Origin: Clostridium oryzae
GTDB taxonomy: Bacteria; Bacillota; Clostridia; Clostridiales; Clostridiaceae
Direction: 5' to 3'
Assembly: GCF_002029235.1 (NCBI RefSeq)
Contig: NZ_MZGV01000001.1
Location: 124,001 to 188,000, forward strand
Length of the DNA: 64,000 bases
Shown: positions 39,037 through 49,164 of the stretch, in pieces
Position numbering within the stretch: position 1 is the first letter of the stretch
How the letters are laid out: the number at the start of each line of letters is the position of its first letter
Made by a program: the position numbers and the translations under genes
Notes under the pieces: generated by a model
What the model saw: the letters and a program-made list of their open reading frames with translations, nothing else
The model's database searches: none
Told to the model about the DNA's origin: nothing

Positions 39037-40680
39037 ATGAAAAAAATAGCAAAAATCATTTCAATAATTGTCACACTATGTATTCTATTAAGCGGATGCA
39101 GCAAAAAAATCAATAAGAACCGTAATATTACGAAGATAACTATGTTTAGCGAAGATGCCAATCGAGATGATGATGGTTTTCAAAATCCAGTTGCAAAGGA
39201 AATAACTGAGAAAACAGGAATATCACTTGATATACAATATCCAACTATTAATGTAATTCAGCAAATAAAGATATTAGTAGCTGGAAAAGAATATCCAGAT
39301 TTAATATTTGCTAAAGGGGCTAATCTTGATACCTTTATTAATGCTGGTGCTATGAGGGATTTGACACCTTTAATTAATAAATATGCTCCGAATTTAAAAA
39401 AACTTTATAAGGGAAAATGGAATACTATGCAGTATAGCGAAAAAAACAAGGCTATTTATGCACTTGATTCTGTTGCTGTAGATGATAAGCAGCTGCAGCC
39501 TAGCATGGGGTTTGAACTCCAGAATGCAGTAGTTCGGGAATTAGGATACCCTAAGATGAGAACTGTTAAAGATTTCGAGAATGCACTTATTAAATATAAA
39601 AGGAAACATCCCAGTATTGACGGAAAGCCAACTATTGCTCTTTCATTGTTAACTAGCGATTGGTATTGGGATATTACTTTAGGGAATGGAGCTACCTTTG
39701 CACTAGGTGAACCTGATGACGGTAACTGGTATGTGGACCCTAAAACTTATAAAGTAGAATACAAATTTGCTAGAAGCAATGAAAAACAATATTATAAATG
39801 GCTTAATCACATGAATAATATGGGTTTATTAGATCCAGATAGCTTTGTACAAAAGCCTGATGAATATATTTCAAAAATTGCCAGCGGCAGAGTTCTTGGA
39901 CTTATTGATGCAAAATGGGATTACTGCAAGGGAGAAGATATCTTAAGGACAGAAGGTAAATTTGAAAGAACGTATGGTATGTATCCAGTACAATTAACAA
40001 AGCATACTAAAGCAGCAGATTTTAAATCAGTAAAATACTCTGGAAGCTGGGGAATAGGGATATCTACTTCCTGTAAAGACCCTGCAAAAGTTATTAAATT
40101 TCTAGATTGGATGGCGAGTGATGAAGGTCAGATACTAAGAAATTGGGGAGTAAAAGGTAAGAATTATAATATTGTTAATGGTAAAAGAAAGTTAACGGAT
40201 AAAGATAAGAACGATATGGTAAATGATAACGATTATAAAAGGAGAACTGGGATTGGAGCATACTTATACCCATTTCCAAGATGGGGATCATGCAAAAAAG
40301 ATTCAACTGGACAATATTACAGTACTACAAATAAACAAAGTATCATTGATAGCTATAGCAGCATAGAAAAAGAAGTGCTTAAGGGATATGGAGTTAAGAT
40401 GTGGAAGGATCTTTATCCATCTTCAAGGAAATTTAAGGTATCACCTTGGGGAAAAGCGTTTATGCTAGGATTTCCTAGCGATTCAGCTTCAGCAGACAAA
40501 CTAAATAAATGCGAAAAAATAGCTAAAGAGGAACTGATCGAAATGGTTTTGAATTCGCCAGATAACTTTGATAAGGATTGGAATAATTTTGTAAAAAAAC
40601 TTAAAGCTAATGGAGTGGAACAAGTAAATAAAAAGTTCACTAAAATCCTTAGAAATAGAATGAAGTTAGACAATAGATAA
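39037..40680 (+). CDS. Extracellular solute-binding lipoprotein 2 (paralogue)
   Basis: A 547-residue paralogue of the preceding binding protein: shared blocks include NPVAKEIT, YPDLIFAKG, FLDWMASDE and NWGVKGKNY. The lipobox is LLSGC at about residue 17-21. It has no permease partner of its own and is co-directional with the sensor kinase and regulator genes. It may therefore supply ligand to the same permeases or to the sensor. ATG codons at 39031 and 39037 are in frame; AGGGG (39022-39026) fits the second. TATAAT at 38985-38990 may be its -10 box. Confidence 0.92.
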   Translation: MKKIAKIISIIVTLCILLSGCSKKINKNRNITKITMFSEDANRDDDGFQNPVAKEITEKTGISLDIQYPTINVIQQIKILVAGKEYPDLIFAKGANLDTFINAGAMRDLTPLINKYAPNLKKLYKGKWNTMQYSEKNKAIYALDSVAVDDKQLQPSMGFELQNAVVRELGYPKMRTVKDFENALIKYKRKHPSIDGKPTIALSLLTSDWYWDITLGNGATFALGEPDDGNWYVDPKTYKVEYKFARSNEKQYYKWLNHMNNMGLLDPDSFVQKPDEYISKIASGRVLGLIDAKWDYCKGEDILRTEGKFERTYGMYPVQLTKHTKAADFKSVKYSGSWGIGISTSCKDPAKVIKFLDWMASDEGQILRNWGVKGKNYNIVNGKRKLTDKDKNDMVNDNDYKRRTGIGAYLYPFPRWGSCKKDSTGQYYSTTNKQSIIDSYSSIEKEVLKGYGVKMWKDLYPSSRKFKVSPWGKAFMLGFPSDSASADKLNKCEKIAKEELIEMVLNSPDNFDKDWNNFVKKLKANGVEQVNKKFTKILRNRMKLDNR

Positions 40681-40737
40681 TATGAAAATTACTTTTTAGA
40701 TATGAAGTGAAACTATGGATAAGAAAGGGTAATATCT

Positions 40738-42543
40738 ATGCTAATGCTAAAGGCAGCAAGGATTATCAATAATATGAAAATTAAAAAGAAGCTGGTATTG
40801 ATTTATTTAATGGCAGTTCTTTTACCAATACTTTTGGTAGGGACTTATCTTACAAGCGGTATAAGAAATATGGTAATAGACAGAGCTATAAGCGAAGCAA
40901 AGACAAATTCGGACAGAATAGTTGAGCGGTTGAATGAAATAATAAGAATCGCTAACTATGTTTCTGATAGGATGTATTTTAACGATAAATTAGCAGGAAT
41001 AGTAAATAAAAAGTACAAAGATTATGCGCAGGTGGTAAAAACATATGATGACAATAAGGATATATTTGACGAATATCTTAATTATTATAAAGAAATTGCA
41101 AGTATAAGATTTTACGTGAATAATAACACGATGCTGAATGATTCAGAATTTATTAAAGTGGACAAATATATACAGCAGGCATATTGGTATAAGGAAGCTA
41201 TAAAAAATGACGGAAGGATACTATGGCTTCATATATATGATGACATTTCTAGGACAAAATATCTCAGTCTTATAAGACTTATTAAAGATAGTAATGGAAA
41301 GATACTAGGAGTATTGGTTATTAACATTAGTGGAGATAGTATAAGAGATATAATAAAAGATGAACCTTATGACACATTTATATGTATTAATGGACAAACT
41401 GTTAATAGCAAAAACAATGAAAGTCTGTCTTTCCATGTGATGAAAAAGTCGTTTTTTTTAAGAGATAATAAGAGCAGAAAAACAAAGGTTAAATACAGAG
41501 GAAGAGAATATGACATTTTAACAAGCACATTCTATGACGCTAAGGCGTCGAAAAGTAAGTTTCAGGTGCATATGATAGTTCCTATCGTTAACATTACAAA
41601 TGAAGCAAATAGTATCACAATAAAAAGCGGTACTATAATGCTCGTAAGTGTAGTTACCTCTATTTTACTGACTTTATTGCTGCTTAAATCCTTCAGCAGA
41701 AGGGTGGTTTTACTTCGAGAAGAGATGCATAAGGTGGTTCAAGGAGATTTTAATATAACAGAAAGAATAGACGGCAAGGATGAAATAGGAGAATTATATG
41801 AAGATCTTTGCACAATGATTAATAGTATAAAACAACTAATTAATGAGGTGTATGTTTCCAAGATTCAGCAGCAACAACTCAATAACAAACAAAAAGAAGT
41901 ACAATTTGAAATGCTGGCAAGCCAAATTAATCCTCATTTCCTGTACAATACTCTTGAAACAATAAGGATGAAAGCATATTGTAATGGACAAAAAGAAATT
42001 GCTGACATTGTTAAGATGTTAGGAAAAATAATGAGAAGAAATCTTGAAGCAACAAGTAGACTTGTTACATTAAACTCAGAATTAGACTTGGTTAAAAGTT
42101 ATCTTGAAATACAGAAATTACGATTTGGAGATAGGATAGACTATTCTATAGATATACTTTGTGACATAGATCATTATGAAATTTTGCCGCTGCTGCTGCA
42201 GCCTGTAGTAGAAAATGCTTTTGTCCATGGTCTGGAAAGCAAAGAGGGCAGCGGAATAATCAAAATTGTAATAAGAGAAGAAGAACGTATGGTGATAAGT
42301 ATATCGGATAATGGTCTCGGTATAGATAGGGACAGGCTGGAACATATACATAAACTTCTGGAGGATTATGACAACAGTGATCATAAGAGTATAGGCCTTA
42401 GTAATGTTAATCAGAGAATCAAACTTTATTATGGCAAAAAGTATGGAGTAGAAATTAAAAGTGAAATAAATAATGGAACTGCCGTAGATATTTTTTTGCC
42501 GATAGGGGAGGAAAAGAAAAATGCTAAAAGTCTTGATAGTTGA
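40738..42543 (+). CDS. YesM-type sensor histidine kinase
   Basis: A 601-residue membrane kinase. Two helices (about 18-40 and 298-320) flank an extracellular Cache-like sensor domain; a HAMP segment follows, then the His_kinase domain of the LytS/YesM type with H400 in NPHFLYNTLE, and a C-terminal ATPase domain with PVVENAFVHGL and DNGLGI. Position beside a binding-protein gene suggests it senses an extracellular glycan or ligand-loaded binding protein. The regulator gene starts 23 bases before its stop codon. Confidence 0.95.
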   Translation: MLMLKAARIINNMKIKKKLVLIYLMAVLLPILLVGTYLTSGIRNMVIDRAISEAKTNSDRIVERLNEIIRIANYVSDRMYFNDKLAGIVNKKYKDYAQVVKTYDDNKDIFDEYLNYYKEIASIRFYVNNNTMLNDSEFIKVDKYIQQAYWYKEAIKNDGRILWLHIYDDISRTKYLSLIRLIKDSNGKILGVLVINISGDSIRDIIKDEPYDTFICINGQTVNSKNNESLSFHVMKKSFFLRDNKSRKTKVKYRGREYDILTSTFYDAKASKSKFQVHMIVPIVNITNEANSITIKSGTIMLVSVVTSILLTLLLLKSFSRRVVLLREEMHKVVQGDFNITERIDGKDEIGELYEDLCTMINSIKQLINEVYVSKIQQQQLNNKQKEVQFEMLASQINPHFLYNTLETIRMKAYCNGQKEIADIVKMLGKIMRRNLEATSRLVTLNSELDLVKSYLEIQKLRFGDRIDYSIDILCDIDHYEILPLLLQPVVENAFVHGLESKEGSGIIKIVIREEERMVISISDNGLGIDRDRLEHIHKLLEDYDNSDHKSIGLSNVNQRIKLYYGKKYGVEIKSEINNGTAVDIFLPIGEEKKNAKSLDS

Positions 42544-44056
42544 TGATGAACCATTAGTTAGGGAAGGGCTCAAAAATATAATACCGTGGGAAGATTATAA
42601 TTTTTCTATTTGTGGGGAAGGCAGTGATGGAAGAGATGGCTTGAATGAAATCAAGCAATTAAAGCCTGATCTGGTACTCATAGATATCAAGATGCCTGGA
42701 TTGCCTGGTATTGAAGTTATGAGGCAGGCAAGAGAGCAGGGATACCAATGTAAATTTATTATACTTACAGGATATTCAGATTTTCAATATGCAAAAAGTT
42801 CCATTGAACTTGGAGTGGAGTCCTATCTTCTAAAACCTATAGATGAGGATGAACTTATAGAAAATGTTCGAAAGGTTGCAAAACAGATTGAGGAAGAGCA
42901 GGTTATAAAAATGCATGTGGAAAACAGCGAAAAATATATGCGAGAAGCTATAATAAGAGATATTTTATTAAGCAACGTAGACATTGAATGCGTAAATGGC
43001 ATTTTCAATGATGAATGCAGCGTTTTTCGGGCTGCAATTTTGGATATAGTTGATTCAATTAAGGACAGAGATAAAATAAATAATGAAATTATAAAATTAA
43101 TTGAAGACAATTTTATAAGGTTAATTAACCTAGAAGCACTTGTAGTTGATAATAAAGTATGTGTACTTTTTATTAATCAGGAGAAGGATATTGTAATTGA
43201 TATATTGAAAAAAATAAGTAATAATATAGAATCATATTTAAATAAAGAAGTATTTATATCGGTTGGAAGTGTTGAAAACAATTGTGAAAGCATAGGTAAT
43301 TCTTACAGAACAGCTAGGATGCTCGGTGATAAAAAATTCATATTTTTAGGAAAAACTAATATTGTATTAGCTGATGATGTGGAAACGAATACTATCTCAA
43401 TAGGTAATTTTGATATTGAAAAATTTGAACAGGAGCTTTCTACTTATATTGAAATTAATGATGAAGAAAAAATAATAAGGATATTGGATAGGATAGAATT
43501 TAATTTTACGAAATCAGATTATTCTGCTGAAATGATAAAAAGTATCTGTTCAAATATCTATGTTAAAATCAAATACAATTTAATTGATAATTATGATGAA
43601 CTAGAAGATTATTTTCCAATGGATTCGTATATAATACAGCAGGTTTATAAAATGGATAGGCTAAGCAGTATAATAAGTTATTTACACAAAGAATTTACTT
43701 GTATAGGAACTAAGATATGCAATAGTTGTTCTGGAAACGTTATGAAGAGGATATTAAGTTACATAGAAAAGAACTACTATAAGGACTTAAAATTAGAAAC
43801 CCTGGCTGAAATATTTAATTATAACAGTGCATATCTTGGAAAAATATTTAAGAATTATACTAACGAAACTTTTAATACTTATGTTGATAAGGTAAGAATT
43901 GAAAATGCTAAAAAACTTCTTCTTGAGAATAAGCTTAAGGTATATAAGATATCTGAAAAGGTTGGTTACAAAAACACAGATTACTTTTATGGTAAATTTA
44001 AGAAGTATGTTGGGGTGAGTCCGAAAGAATTTATAAAGCAAGAGGCATACAATTAA
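42521..44056 (+). CDS. YesN-type response regulator with AraC DNA-binding domain
   Basis: A 511-residue regulator. The N-terminal receiver (1-120) has the acidic pair DDE, phosphoacceptor D55 (VLIDIKMPG) and K in LLKPID. A long middle region of about 270 residues of unassigned fold separates it from the C-terminal AraC helix-turn-helix pair (about 410-505; YKISEKVGYKNTDYFYGKFKKYVGVSPKEF). It should activate the transport and glycosidase genes around it. Confidence 0.95.
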   Translation: MLKVLIVDDEPLVREGLKNIIPWEDYNFSICGEGSDGRDGLNEIKQLKPDLVLIDIKMPGLPGIEVMRQAREQGYQCKFIILTGYSDFQYAKSSIELGVESYLLKPIDEDELIENVRKVAKQIEEEQVIKMHVENSEKYMREAIIRDILLSNVDIECVNGIFNDECSVFRAAILDIVDSIKDRDKINNEIIKLIEDNFIRLINLEALVVDNKVCVLFINQEKDIVIDILKKISNNIESYLNKEVFISVGSVENNCESIGNSYRTARMLGDKKFIFLGKTNIVLADDVETNTISIGNFDIEKFEQELSTYIEINDEEKIIRILDRIEFNFTKSDYSAEMIKSICSNIYVKIKYNLIDNYDELEDYFPMDSYIIQQVYKMDRLSSIISYLHKEFTCIGTKICNSCSGNVMKRILSYIEKNYYKDLKLETLAEIFNYNSAYLGKIFKNYTNETFNTYVDKVRIENAKKLLLENKLKVYKISEKVGYKNTDYFYGKFKKYVGVSPKEFIKQEAYN

Positions 44057-44120
44057 CTGCCAAAGAGTGAAGCATAGAGAATATATTAATCAAACTAATA
44101 AAGGGTACTATGTAAATTCA

Positions 44121-44130
44121 TAAACGTTTA
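44121..44130. promoter_or_regulatory. TAAACGTTTA palindrome, possible CcpA-type operator
   Basis: A perfect 10-base palindrome sharing the AAACGTTT core of LacI-family (CcpA cre) operators, but without the outer TG/CA bases. It lies upstream of the GH95-GH3 genes and just before a weak TATAAT (44177-44182), so catabolite control of the glycosidases is plausible but unproven. Confidence 0.35.
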
Positions 44131-44196
44131 ACAATATGCTGTTTTATAAATAGGTTAGGTGTATTTATTATCTATATATAATGTGATAAAATTAAT

Positions 44197-44247
44197 AGAC
44201 TCTGTTTTCTGAAATAAAATTCATGTGCATTTTGGAAAACAGAGTCT
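44197..44247 (+). terminator. Long hairpin between the YesN-type gene and GH95
   Basis: AGACTCTGTTTTCT (44197-44210) pairs with GGAAAACAGAGTCT (44234-44247) over 14 bp with one G-U pair. No T run follows. It could terminate the regulator transcript or, if TATAAT at 44177-44182 is a promoter, form a hairpin at the 5' end of the glycosidase transcript. Confidence 0.55.
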
Positions 44248-44293
44248 GTTATAAATTTTAATTATACATAGAAGTGATAAGAGGAGGATTCAG

Positions 44294-46579
44294 ATGAAAT
44301 TATGGTACGAAAATCCGGCTAAACCAGATGATTGGAATGAAGCTTTACCATTGGGTAATGGAAGCCTTGGTGCCATGGTGTTTGGTGGAGTTGAAACAGA
44401 ACATATACAAGTTAATGAGGAGACTGTATGGGATGGCGGCCCAAGAAACAGAGTAAATAAGGATGCTTTAAAATATATTCCGAAGGTAAGACAACTTCTG
44501 CTTGAGGGAAATGTAGCTGAAGCTGAGAAACTAACTGAACTTGCCTTATATGGAACTCCTATAGAGGCAAGAAATTATGAAAGCTTGGGAGATATATTCA
44601 TAAAATTTTATAATCATGGTCAAAATGGTTATGATAAATATTCAAGACAGTTAGATTTGGATAAAGCTGTACTTAACGTTGACTATGAAATAGACGGAGT
44701 AAAATTTTCAAGGGAAATGTTTGTATCAGCTGTACATAATGTACTTGCAATAAAGATAGCTGCGGAAAAACAGAAAACCCTTTCTTTTCAGGTATCACTA
44801 GATAGAGATAGGTATTATGACGATATGAAGGCCTGTAGTGAAGATACTATAATGATGAATGGAAAGACTGAAGGCAGTAAAGGAATAAGTTTTTGTGCTG
44901 AATTAAAAGCAGTTTCAGAGCAGGGGAAAATATACGCAATAGGAAATAAACTTATCGTTGAAGAGGCTCCAGAGGTACTTTTACTGTTTACAGCAAGGAC
45001 TGATTTCTGGGGAGAAAACCCTGAGGATTGGTGTAAAGCTAGACTTGAAGGAGCTGCAAAGTTATCCTTTGACGAGCTGAAAAGTGCACATGTTGCAGAT
45101 TATAAAAAGCTTTATGATAGAGTAAAATTAGAACTTGTCAGCAGTGATAATGAAGAACTTGAAAAACTTCCAACAGATGAGAGGCTGGATAGAATAAAGC
45201 AAGGAAAAGAAGATTTAGCACTAATTAAGCTTTATTTTCAGTTTGGAAGATACTTGCTTATAAGCTGCAGCAGACCAGGAGGACTTCCAGCAAATCTTCA
45301 AGGTATCTGGAATAGAGATATGATAACTTCAGCCTGGGGCTGCAAGTTTACTGTAAATATTAATACTGAAATGAACTATTGGCCAGCAGAGAGCTGCAAC
45401 CTTCCAGAGTGCCATATTCCATTATTTGATCACCTTGAAAGAATGAGAGTAACTGGAAGAAGAACTGCAAGAGAAATGTATAATTGCGATGGTTTTGTGT
45501 GTCACCACAATACTGATATATGGGCAGATACAGCACCTCACAGTTCATGGATGCCTGGAACTCAATGGCCTATGGGGGCGGCATGGCTTTGTATTCATAT
45601 TTGGGAACATTATCAATTTACAAGAGATAGGAGTTTCTTAGCAGATAAGTATGGAACTATGAAGGAGGCGGCTGAATTCTTCGTAGATTTCCTTATAGAA
45701 AACAAGGAGGGAAAACTGGTTACATGTCCTTCTGTATCACCAGAAAATACTTATAGATTGCCTAACGGTCAAAAAGGAAGTGTGTGCATAGGACCTTCCA
45801 TGGATAGTCAGATACTTTATGCTCTTTTCTCTGCTTGCATAGAAGGATCAGAGATACTTGGAATAGATGACGAGTTTAGAGTAAAGCTTACTGATATAAG
45901 AGAGAGACTTCCAAAGCCTTCCATAGGAAAGTATGGACAGATACAGGAATGGGCTGAGGATTACGATGAGGTAGAGCCAGGTCACAGACATATATCTCAG
46001 CTTTTTGCGCTGCATCCATCTAACCAGATTACTGTCCAAAACACTCCTAAATTGGCTGAGGCTGCAAAGAATACAATAAAGAGAAGACTTTCTTTTGGTG
46101 GAGGACATACTGGCTGGAGCAAGGCTTGGATAATAAATATGTGGGCTAGACTTGAAGAAGGTAATCTTGCCTATGAAAATATATTATCTTTATTTTGCAA
46201 ATCTACACTTAACAACTTATTTGATAATCATCCGCCATTTCAGATAGATGGCAATTTTGGAGCTGCTGCAGCCGTTGTCGAAATGCTTGTACAAAGCCAT
46301 ACCGGCTATATAAAACTGCTTCCAGCTTTGCCTGATGCATGGCACAGCGGAGAGGTTTCAGGCGTATGTGCAAGAGGCGGCTTCGAATTAGATATGAAGT
46401 GGGAAAATAACAAGGTTAAGAAAGCAGTTATCAAATCTAAACAGGGTGAAGTTTGCAAACTTATTGCAGAAAATATTGCTGAGATTACCTGCGGTGGTAA
46501 AAAAGTAGAGGTTAGAAATAGCGGTGCTGCTTTAGAATTTGAAACTAAAGCTGGAGAAGAGTATGAAATAAAGTTTTGA
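44294..46579 (+). CDS. Glycoside hydrolase family 95 (alpha-L-fucosidase / alpha-L-galactosidase)
   Basis: A 761-residue cytoplasmic enzyme without signal peptide. The N-terminal GH95 domain begins [30 protein letters not shown]. The (alpha/alpha)6 barrel holds the expected catalytic positions: the N-x-N pair in [14 protein letters not shown], the Glu in [16 protein letters not shown] and the Asp in [11 protein letters not shown]95 enzymes remove alpha-1,2-linked L-fucose or L-galactose from glycans such as xyloglucan. Action on imported oligosaccharides fits the neighbouring transporter. GAGGAGG precedes the ATG. Confidence 0.93.
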   Translation: MKLWYENPAKPDDWNEALPLGNGSLGAMVFGGVETEHIQVNEETVWDGGPRNRVNKDALKYIPKVRQLLLEGNVAEAEKLTELALYGTPIEARNYESLGDIFIKFYNHGQNGYDKYSRQLDLDKAVLNVDYEIDGVKFSREMFVSAVHNVLAIKIAAEKQKTLSFQVSLDRDRYYDDMKACSEDTIMMNGKTEGSKGISFCAELKAVSEQGKIYAIGNKLIVEEAPEVLLLFTARTDFWGENPEDWCKARLEGAAKLSFDELKSAHVADYKKLYDRVKLELVSSDNEELEKLPTDERLDRIKQGKEDLALIKLYFQFGRYLLISCSRPGGLPANLQGIWNRDMITSAWGCKFTVNINTEMNYWPAESCNLPECHIPLFDHLERMRVTGRRTAREMYNCDGFVCHHNTDIWADTAPHSSWMPGTQWPMGAAWLCIHIWEHYQFTRDRSFLADKYGTMKEAAEFFVDFLIENKEGKLVTCPSVSPENTYRLPNGQKGSVCIGPSMDSQILYALFSACIEGSEILGIDDEFRVKLTDIRERLPKPSIGKYGQIQEWAEDYDEVEPGHRHISQLFALHPSNQITVQNTPKLAEAAKNTIKRRLSFGGGHTGWSKAWIINMWARLEEGNLAYENILSLFCKSTLNNLFDNHPPFQIDGNFGAAAAVVEMLVQSHTGYIKLLPALPDAWHSGEVSGVCARGGFELDMKWENNKVKKAVIKSKQGEVCKLIAENIAEITCGGKKVEVRNSGAALEFETKAGEEYEIKF

Positions 46580-46588
46580 TTCGCAAAT

Positions 46589-46875
46589 TATTCGAACTAA
46601 ATGCGCAGTACGGAAAAGCAGAGAGAAAGTGCATTAAATAGGTAGGAGAGTTAAGAGTAAAGAGAAAAGAGAAAAGTGAAGGTTAAAATTCAGCCATGCT
46701 GAATTTTGATTGTATAGAGACTCTTAATTATTTAGATAATCCTTTTGTAATACTAGGTATAGTCTTAGTTTTTTAAAAAGTTATCGTCGATAATCAGATT
46801 TAAATTCTCGGAAATTCTGCATAACAGAATTTCTTCCTTCACTTTTCTTTCTACTCTTTACCATTTTCTCTCTTA
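46589..46875. mobile_element. Long palindromic MITE-like element, copy B (right end lost)
   Basis: Starts 9 bases after the GH95 stop codon with TTATTCGAACTAAATGCGC, continues through the purine arm, AAAATTCAGC..GCTGAATTTT hairpin, the shared core and the GAAATTCTGC..GCAGAATTTC-type hairpin (here with an internal change, CATAACAG), and stops in the pyrimidine arm. The TTGGTTCGCAAT end of the other copies is missing, and the GH3 ribosome binding site begins at once. It fills the whole 319-base gap between GH95 and GH3. Confidence 0.72.
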
Positions 46876-46898
46876 TTTTGCAGATTTGGAGGAAATAT

Positions 46899-49034
46899 AT
46901 GAACAAAAACTATGAAAAAAAGATTGATGATATTATTGAAAAACTAACACTTGAAGAAAAGATATCCATGATACATGGAAATGGGCTTTTTAGAACAGAG
47001 GCTGTAGAGAGACTGGGTATTCCCTCACTAAAGATGTCTGATGGACCTATGGGGGTAAGGCATGAATTTGAGAACGCACATTGGAATCCTATAGGCAATT
47101 CTGATGATTATACTTCCTATCTTCCATGCAATACCGCTTTAGCATCAACTTGGAATACAAAGCTTGCCTATGAAGCAGGTTCTGTGCTGGGAAGGGAAGC
47201 TAGAGGAAGAGGAAAAGATGTTATATTAGGGCCTGGAATTAATATAATGAGAAGTCCATTATGCGGAAGAAATTTCGAATATATGTCGGAAGACCCTTGT
47301 CTTATAAGTAAGCTTGTTGTTCCATTTATAAAGGGAGTACAGGAGAAAAATGATGTGGCAGCTTGCGTGAAACATTATGCTGCTAATAATCAGGAGACTG
47401 AGAGACTTAACGTGGATGTTGAGGTAGATGAAAGAAGCCTGAGAGAAATATATCTACCGGGTTTTGAAGCAGCAGTTAAGGAGGGAAATTCCTATTCCAT
47501 AATGACAGCTTATAATAAGCTGTACGGTTACTATTGCTCTCATAGCAAGTATTTAATACGAGATATTTTAGAGGATGAGTGGGGCTTTGATGGAGTGGTA
47601 ATTTCAGACTGGGGTGCTGTACATGATACTGTAGAGCCTGCAGAAGCCGGACTTGATATTGAAATGAATGTTACTGATAATTTTGATGATTACTATTTTG
47701 CTAAACCGTTACTTGATGCTGTTAAGGAAGGCAAGGTGAAGGAAGAGGTAATCAATGATAAGATTAGAAGAATCCTTCGATTAATGTATAGGATAAATGC
47801 TTTCTCGGAAGATAGAAATAGAGGCGGATATAACTCCCTGGAGACAAGGGAAAAGGTACTTAAGGTTGCAAGAGAAGGCATTGTACTATTAAAGAATGAT
47901 AAGTATATACTTCCGCTAAAGGATAATAAGATAAAAACTGTGGCTGTCATAGGAGAAAATGCTGACATTACTCATTCTAACGGCGGTGGAAGCGCTGAAA
48001 TAAAAGCACTCTATGAAATAACGCCATTACTAGGAATAAAGATGCGTTTAGGAGGAAATGCACAGGTAAGCTATGCTCAAGGTTACAGTGAAGATGCCTC
48101 TGAAAAGGAAAAGCTTATAAACGAAGCAGTTGAACTTGCTAAGAATTCAGATGCTGTAATTATAGTTGGTGGACTTAAGCATATGGCTGAAGCCTTGAAG
48201 CTAGAGCAAAATGCACTTGAAGTAACTAAGGGTGATAGAGTGAAGCCGCGTATTGACAGCGAAGGTTATGACAGAAGCGATTTAGAACTTCCATACGACC
48301 AAAATGAACTTATAAGGAGAGTACTAGAAGTTAACAGTAACGCAGTAGTAGTTATGTTTACTGGAGCACCAGTCGATATGACACCATGGATAAAGGATGC
48401 CAGTGCTGTAGTTCAGACTTGGTACAATGGAATGGAAGGTGGAAGAGCACTGGCTGAAGTACTTTTCGGAGATGTAAATCCATCTGGAAAACTTCCAATG
48501 ACAATCCCTAAATCAATTGAAAATTGTCCTGCCCATAAGATAGGCGAATTTCCAGGTGGAAAAAAGGTCAAATACTCTGAAGGAATATTTGTGGGGTATA
48601 GATATCATTCAACTTACGATGTAGAACCGTTATTCTGTTTTGGTCATGGACTTTCTTATACTGATTTCAAGTATGAGAATATGAAGGTAAATGTATCTGA
48701 ACAGTCAGAAGACATAAGGGTTCAGGTTGAAATAAACGTGAATAATGTTGGAAAAGTTAGCGGCGCAGAGGTTGTTCAGCTTTATGTATCAGATGAAACT
48801 GCTTCAGTTAAGAGGCCAGCTCTTGAGTTAAAGGGTTTTGAAAAGATAGAGTTAGCTGCTGGGGAAAAGAAAACAGTTAAACTTGAACTTGATAAAAAGG
48901 CCTTTGCTTTTTATGATGCAGAGGCTAAAGGATGGCTTGTTGAAAAAGGAATGTTTAAACTATATGCAGGAAGTTCCTGCCAAGACATAAGATTAACTAG
49001 TAATATAGAAATAAGTAAAGATTATAGGTACTAA
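46899..49034 (+). CDS. Glycoside hydrolase family 3 (beta-glucosidase/xylosidase type)
   Basis: A 711-residue cytoplasmic enzyme. The N-terminal TIM barrel has SDGPMGVR, GRNFEYMSEDP, KHYAANNQE and the nucleophile D237 in VISDWGAV. The second alpha/beta domain (about 340-560) and the C-terminal fibronectin type III-like domain (about 600-700; VNVNNVGKVSGAEVVQLYV) complete the three-domain beta-glucosidase architecture. GGAGG at 46888-46892 selects the ATG at 46899. Paired with GH95 it would finish degradation of imported fucosylated or galactosylated oligosaccharides. Exact substrate cannot be told. Confidence 0.93.
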   Translation: MNKNYEKKIDDIIEKLTLEEKISMIHGNGLFRTEAVERLGIPSLKMSDGPMGVRHEFENAHWNPIGNSDDYTSYLPCNTALASTWNTKLAYEAGSVLGREARGRGKDVILGPGINIMRSPLCGRNFEYMSEDPCLISKLVVPFIKGVQEKNDVAACVKHYAANNQETERLNVDVEVDERSLREIYLPGFEAAVKEGNSYSIMTAYNKLYGYYCSHSKYLIRDILEDEWGFDGVVISDWGAVHDTVEPAEAGLDIEMNVTDNFDDYYFAKPLLDAVKEGKVKEEVINDKIRRILRLMYRINAFSEDRNRGGYNSLETREKVLKVAREGIVLLKNDKYILPLKDNKIKTVAVIGENADITHSNGGGSAEIKALYEITPLLGIKMRLGGNAQVSYAQGYSEDASEKEKLINEAVELAKNSDAVIIVGGLKHMAEALKLEQNALEVTKGDRVKPRIDSEGYDRSDLELPYDQNELIRRVLEVNSNAVVVMFTGAPVDMTPWIKDASAVVQTWYNGMEGGRALAEVLFGDVNPSGKLPMTIPKSIENCPAHKIGEFPGGKKVKYSEGIFVGYRYHSTYDVEPLFCFGHGLSYTDFKYENMKVNVSEQSEDIRVQVEINVNNVGKVSGAEVVQLYVSDETASVKRPALELKGFEKIELAAGEKKTVKLELDKKAFAFYDAEAKGWLVEKGMFKLYAGSSCQDIRLTSNIEISKDYRY

Positions 49035-49035
49035 T

Positions 49036-49109
49036 TAAGAGAAAAGAGTAAAAAGAGTAAAGAGAAAAGAGAATGAAAGAATTCAGCTGTGCTGAATTCT
49101 TTCATTTTA
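49036..49109 (+). repeat. Short palindromic repeat (derivative 5), terminator of GH3
   Basis: A purine arm (AGAGAAAAGAGTAAAAAGAG) leads to a perfect 15-bp stem, ATGAAAGAATTCAGC (49073-49087) with GCTGAATTCTTTCAT (49091-49105), loop TGT, then TTTTATG. It starts two bases behind the GH3 stop codon and marks the right boundary of the accessory locus. Confidence 0.82.
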
Positions 49110-49164
49110 TGTGCTATTAGTTTATAATATAGTAGAATAATGTAGAAATAGGAGGTGTACAATT

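Noticed and set aside
42118..42573. 151-residue minus-strand frame across the kinase-regulator junction
   Set aside because: Antisense to two well-supported genes and without homology features.
44197..44250. Classical Rho-independent terminator
   Set aside because: The stem is strong but there is no T run, so it is listed as an ambiguous hairpin and not as a firm terminator.
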